Shown here: one piece after another, positions 5,512-7,119 of the stretch
Numbering within the stretch: the stretch's first letter is position 1
Layout of the letters: each line of letters begins with the position of its first letter
Source of the DNA: Chlamydiota bacterium
Lineage (GTDB): Bacteria; Chlamydiota; Chlamydiia; Chlamydiales; JAJFMB01
NCBI GenBank assembly: GCA_021772355.1
Contig: JAJFMB010000147.1
Span: forward strand, 1-7,119
DNA length: 7,119 bases
Direction of reading: 5' to 3'
Translations under genes and position numbers: made by a program
The notes under the pieces: model-generated
Databases searched by the model: none
Told to the model about the DNA's origin: nothing
The model's input: only the letters and a program-made list of their open reading frames with translations

Positions 5512-5529
5512 CTTAAGTTGATGACATTG
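5512..5529 (-). repeat. Right terminal inverted repeat of the element
   Basis: CTTAAGTTGATGACATTG is the exact reverse complement of the left arm at 5317-5334. It is followed immediately by AGAGCGAGGG (5530-5539), the second copy of the flanking direct repeat. Confidence 0.8.
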
Positions 5530-5532
5530 AGA

Positions 5533-5562
5533 GCGAGGGGAACGCCCCCTCGCCACTATTTT
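5533..5562 (+). terminator. Hairpin terminator between convergent genes B and C
   Basis: GCGAGGGG (5533-5540) and CCCCTCGC (5546-5553) form an 8-bp GC-rich stem with an AACGC loop. CACTATTTTC follows on the plus strand as an imperfect U-tract. It lies about 10 bp beyond the stop of gene C, so it may also act for C on the minus strand, though without a T-run there. The left arm is part of the 10-bp repeat flanking the element. Before the presumed insertion, this hairpin would therefore have lain about 60 bp after gene B and probably served as its terminator. Confidence 0.55.
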
Positions 5563-5967
5563 CTAAGCACCATCAGTCAACTTATCCAAAGCATCTCTGG
5601 CGGATTTAGCGCCAACCTTAACCTTTTCAACTACTCTTCCTGCTATGGTAGTGGGAACAGGCTTATTTAAACCATTAGTCTTACCACAGGCGATTTGCCA
5701 AAAGTTTTCACAACCTCTAGTGGCATTATTACTCCATCGCTCACAGTGTGCATGCCACTCTTTTGTTGAGTCATTGCAATTTTTCAAAAGAGAGGTTACG
5801 ACCATCAACACGCCTGATACAACAGCTTCAATTGCCGCAGCTACTAAGCAAATACCGGCACCTGCACGGTAAGCCATTGACACATCTTCTTCGTCTTGTT
5901 TATTCGCCTTCTCGCACGCCTTTCCTAATTCCAGACTTATAGGCAACATAACACCATTAAATTCCAT
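5563..5967 (-). CDS. Small membrane-associated protein of the three-member paralogue family (copy C, most divergent)
   Basis: This encodes 134 residues. The N-terminus MEFNGVMLPISLELGKA is a diverged version of the GLT-SLS start of copies A and B, followed by an acidic linker (KQDEED). The hydrophobic segment (about 35-61) carries Glu47. The family motif has W71, C75, W78, N81, A82, G85, N88, W90 and A93, and E47 to A93 aligns gap-free with both other copies. Unlike A and B, it ends in a basic, helical-looking tail (about 111-130, VVEKVKVGAKSARDALDKL) rather than RLP..WE, and it has several extra cysteines (18, 40, 64, 86, 94). AGGAG (complement of 5974-5978) six bases before the ATG supports the start. 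It lies 60 bp downstream of accC on the same strand and may be co-transcribed or use its own weak promoter. Function unknown. Confidence 0.82.
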   Translation of the reverse strand: MEFNGVMLPISLELGKACEKANKQDEEDVSMAYRAGAGICLVAAAIEAVVSGVLMVVTSLLKNCNDSTKEWHAHCERWSNNATRGCENFWQIACGKTNGLNKPVPTTIAGRVVEKVKVGAKSARDALDKLTDGA

Positions 5968-5982
5968 AAAGATCTCCTTGTT

Positions 5983-5994
5983 GTAGAATTCTAC
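5983..5994. promoter_or_regulatory. 12-bp perfect palindrome just upstream of copy C
   Basis: GTAGAATTCTAC is a perfect palindrome ending 16 bp before the start codon of copy C and 5 bp before its Shine-Dalgarno. On the minus strand it contains TAGAAT, 5 of 6 to a -10 box, but no good -35 stands 16-18 bp upstream. It could be an operator or a small hairpin covering the leader. It may equally be chance. Confidence 0.3.
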
Positions 5995-6027
5995 TGAAAG
6001 GGCGAAAGTCTAGTAAAATTACAATTA

Positions 6028-7119
6028 TTACTCAATCTCGAATTCACAACCTTCTGCGATTAGGTTGTCGATATAGTTGAGATCGTAATTACCTTTAAGA
6101 AAGTTAGGATCCTCTAACATGTAAAGATGAAAGGGAATCGTAGTGTGAACTCCCCCAATATGAAACTCTTTTAAGGCGCGCCTGCCAACGGCAATTGCCT
6201 CTTCACGATTATGCCCCTTGACAATGAGCTTTGCGATCATAGGGTCGTAATTAGGAGGAACAACGCCACCAGAGTAACAGGCGCTATCAACACGAACATG
6301 CGGCCCTCCAGGCGGAAGATAGTATTCCAATCTCCCAGGTGATGGAGTGAACTGTTTTGCAGGATTTTCAGCATTGACACGGAATTGTATGACATGTCCC
6401 TTAAAATCAATATCTCTTTGAGTAAACTGTAGTTTCTCCCCCATGGCAACACGAAGTTGCTCTTTGACAAGATCAACACTGGTCAACTCTTCCGTAACGG
6501 TATGCTCCACTTGAATGCGCGTGTTCACCTCCATAAAATAGAAGTGATGATTTTCATCTAAAAGGAATTCTACTGTTGCTAGAGAGTGATAATCAGCAGC
6601 TTTGACCACATTTACAGCTGCACGCCCCATCTTTTCACGCAATTTTGGAGATAATATGGGACTTGGAGCTTCCTCGATTAACTTTTGACGCCGTCTTTGT
6701 ATGCTACAATCACGCTCCCCAAGATGAACATAATGCCCAAACTTGTCCCCTATAACTTGAACTTCCACATGACGTGGATTAAGAATCATCTTTTCAAGAT
6801 AAATATCGAGATTACCAAAGCTCACTTCTGCTTCTGCTCTTGCCGCGGCAAATTGTTTTGAGAACTCTTCTTCGCTATTTGCGATGCGAATTCCACGACC
6901 CCCTCCACCAGCTGCCGCTTTTATAAAAACCGGAAAGCCAATTTTCTTAGCCTCTTCAAGCGCCTCTTTGGGATCACTCACAATTCCATTGGTCCCCGGA
7001 ATAATCGGACAACCAGCTTTCTTAGCGATCGATTTTGCTCTGGATTTATCACCCAACAGAGCTATCGCCTTGGATGGAGGTCCGATAAAGTTAAGACCGC
7101 AACTCTCACAAATCGAGGC
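6028..7119 (-). CDS. accC: Acetyl-CoA carboxylase biotin carboxylase subunit, N-terminus beyond the window edge
   Basis: This encodes 363 residues of biotin carboxylase, which uses ATP and bicarbonate to carboxylate biotin on the biotin carboxyl carrier protein, the first half-reaction of acetyl-CoA carboxylase. The frame is open to the window edge and already reads SICESCGLNFIGPPSKAIALLGDK. About 88 N-terminal residues are therefore missing compared with E. coli AccC (449), and an internal TTG at 7056 is not the start. In fragment numbering, K67 and the glycine loop GGGGRG (71-76) bind ATP. H117, K146, E184, the FMEVNTRIQVEH block with E197, N199 and R201, and R247 in QFRVNAE match the known active-site positions. 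The C-terminal domain (PPGGPHVRVDS..YDPMIAKLIV) is complete and ends EFEIE. No defect is seen. Copy C of the small paralogue family follows 60 bp downstream on the same strand. Confidence 0.97.
   Translation of the reverse strand, partial: ASICESCGLNFIGPPSKAIALLGDKSRAKSIAKKAGCPIIPGTNGIVSDPKEALEEAKKIGFPVFIKAAAGGGGRGIRIANSEEEFSKQFAAARAEAEVSFGNLDIYLEKMILNPRHVEVQVIGDKFGHYVHLGERDCSIQRRRQKLIEEAPSPILSPKLREKMGRAAVNVVKAADYHSLATVEFLLDENHHFYFMEVNTRIQVEHTVTEELTSVDLVKEQLRVAMGEKLQFTQRDIDFKGHVIQFRVNAENPAKQFTPSPGRLEYYLPPGGPHVRVDSACYSGGVVPPNYDPMIAKLIVKGHNREEAIAVGRRALKEFHIGGVHTTIPFHLYMLEDPNFLKGNYDLNYIDNLIAEGCEFEIE

Larger units (their letters stand above)
5317..5529. mobile_element. MITE-like non-autonomous element with 18-bp terminal inverted repeats
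   Basis: The element is bounded by CAATGTCATCAACTTAAG at 5317-5334 and its perfect reverse complement CTTAAGTTGATGACATTG at 5512-5529. Identical 10-bp direct repeats AGAGCGAGGG touch each end on the outside. At 213 bp it is too small for a transposase, and no plausible reading frame lies within it, so if mobile it must be moved in trans. The interior holds a long hairpin (5416-5461) and a short CUUG-type hairpin (5469-5480). It fills most of the 309-bp gene-free stretch between convergent genes B and C. A 10-bp duplication would be compatible with several IS families, IS4 among them, but this does not identify the parent element. The alternative is a structured RNA or repetitive extragenic element with a long-range 18-bp stem. 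Confidence 0.62.

Noticed and set aside
4322..5967. The three small genes as a toxin-antitoxin or holin set
   Set aside because: All three are homologous to one another rather than a toxin with a partner, and two are transcribed divergently. No antitoxin-like DNA-binding protein or small RNA is visible, so there is no positive evidence.
6028..7056. accC starting at the internal TTG at 7056
   Set aside because: The frame stays open to the window edge and already encodes conserved biotin carboxylase sequence (FIGPPSKAIALLGDK) upstream, so the gene continues beyond 7119.
1..7119. CRISPR arrays, tRNA or rRNA genes, complete IS elements or an origin
   Set aside because: There is no regularly spaced repeat array, no tRNA-like cloverleaf or rRNA sequence, no transposase reading frame and no DnaA-box cluster that I can see, even though dnaN and recF are present.

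Overview
The window reads as chromosomal DNA of a Chlamydiota bacterium, most likely one of the environmental (Parachlamydiales-type) lineages. The divergent dnaN/smpB pair with recF after dnaN is an order I recall from Chlamydia, and SmpB, AcpS and AccC read as bacterial housekeeping proteins of that kind. Base composition is moderate. Genus and species cannot be fixed from the sequence alone.

Layout. (1) Positions 1-1296, minus strand: dnaN (sliding clamp) followed 7 bp later by the start of recF, which runs off the left edge. (2) A 92-bp divergent control region separates dnaN from smpB-rlmH on the plus strand. It holds two back-to-back sigma70-type promoters whose -35 boxes are the two strands of one 9-bp palindrome. 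(3) A small four-helix membrane protein of unknown function (2263-2694, minus) converges on rlmH. (4) A membrane-anchored PIN-TRAM protein (2855-3964) overlaps acpS by 4 bp (3961-4344). (5) Positions 4322-5967 are an accessory patch holding three small genes in -,+,- orientation. (6) accC (biotin carboxylase) occupies the right end on the minus strand and lacks its N-terminus because of the window edge.

The accessory patch is the most interesting part. Its three genes encode diverged paralogues of 121, 126 and 134 residues. Each has a short N-terminus, one hydrophobic segment of about 25 residues carrying an invariant glutamate, and a Trp/Cys/Asn helix motif C-x2-W-x2-N-A-x2-G-x2-N-x-W-x2-A. 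The alignment is gap-free over 47 residues. I do not recognise the family; small membrane-associated or secreted chlamydial proteins are a reasonable guess but only a guess. Between the second and third gene lies a 213-bp non-coding element with perfect 18-bp terminal inverted repeats and exact 10-bp flanking direct repeats. It looks like a MITE-type insertion into the stem of a hairpin terminator, and it carries a long hairpin of its own.

The core genes cover replication and repair (dnaN, recF), ribosome rescue and 23S rRNA modification (smpB, rlmH) and fatty-acid synthesis (acpS, accC). The paralogue patch sits between the two fatty-acid genes. Its first member overlaps the 3' end of acpS and its last member lies 60 bp downstream of accC on the same strand.
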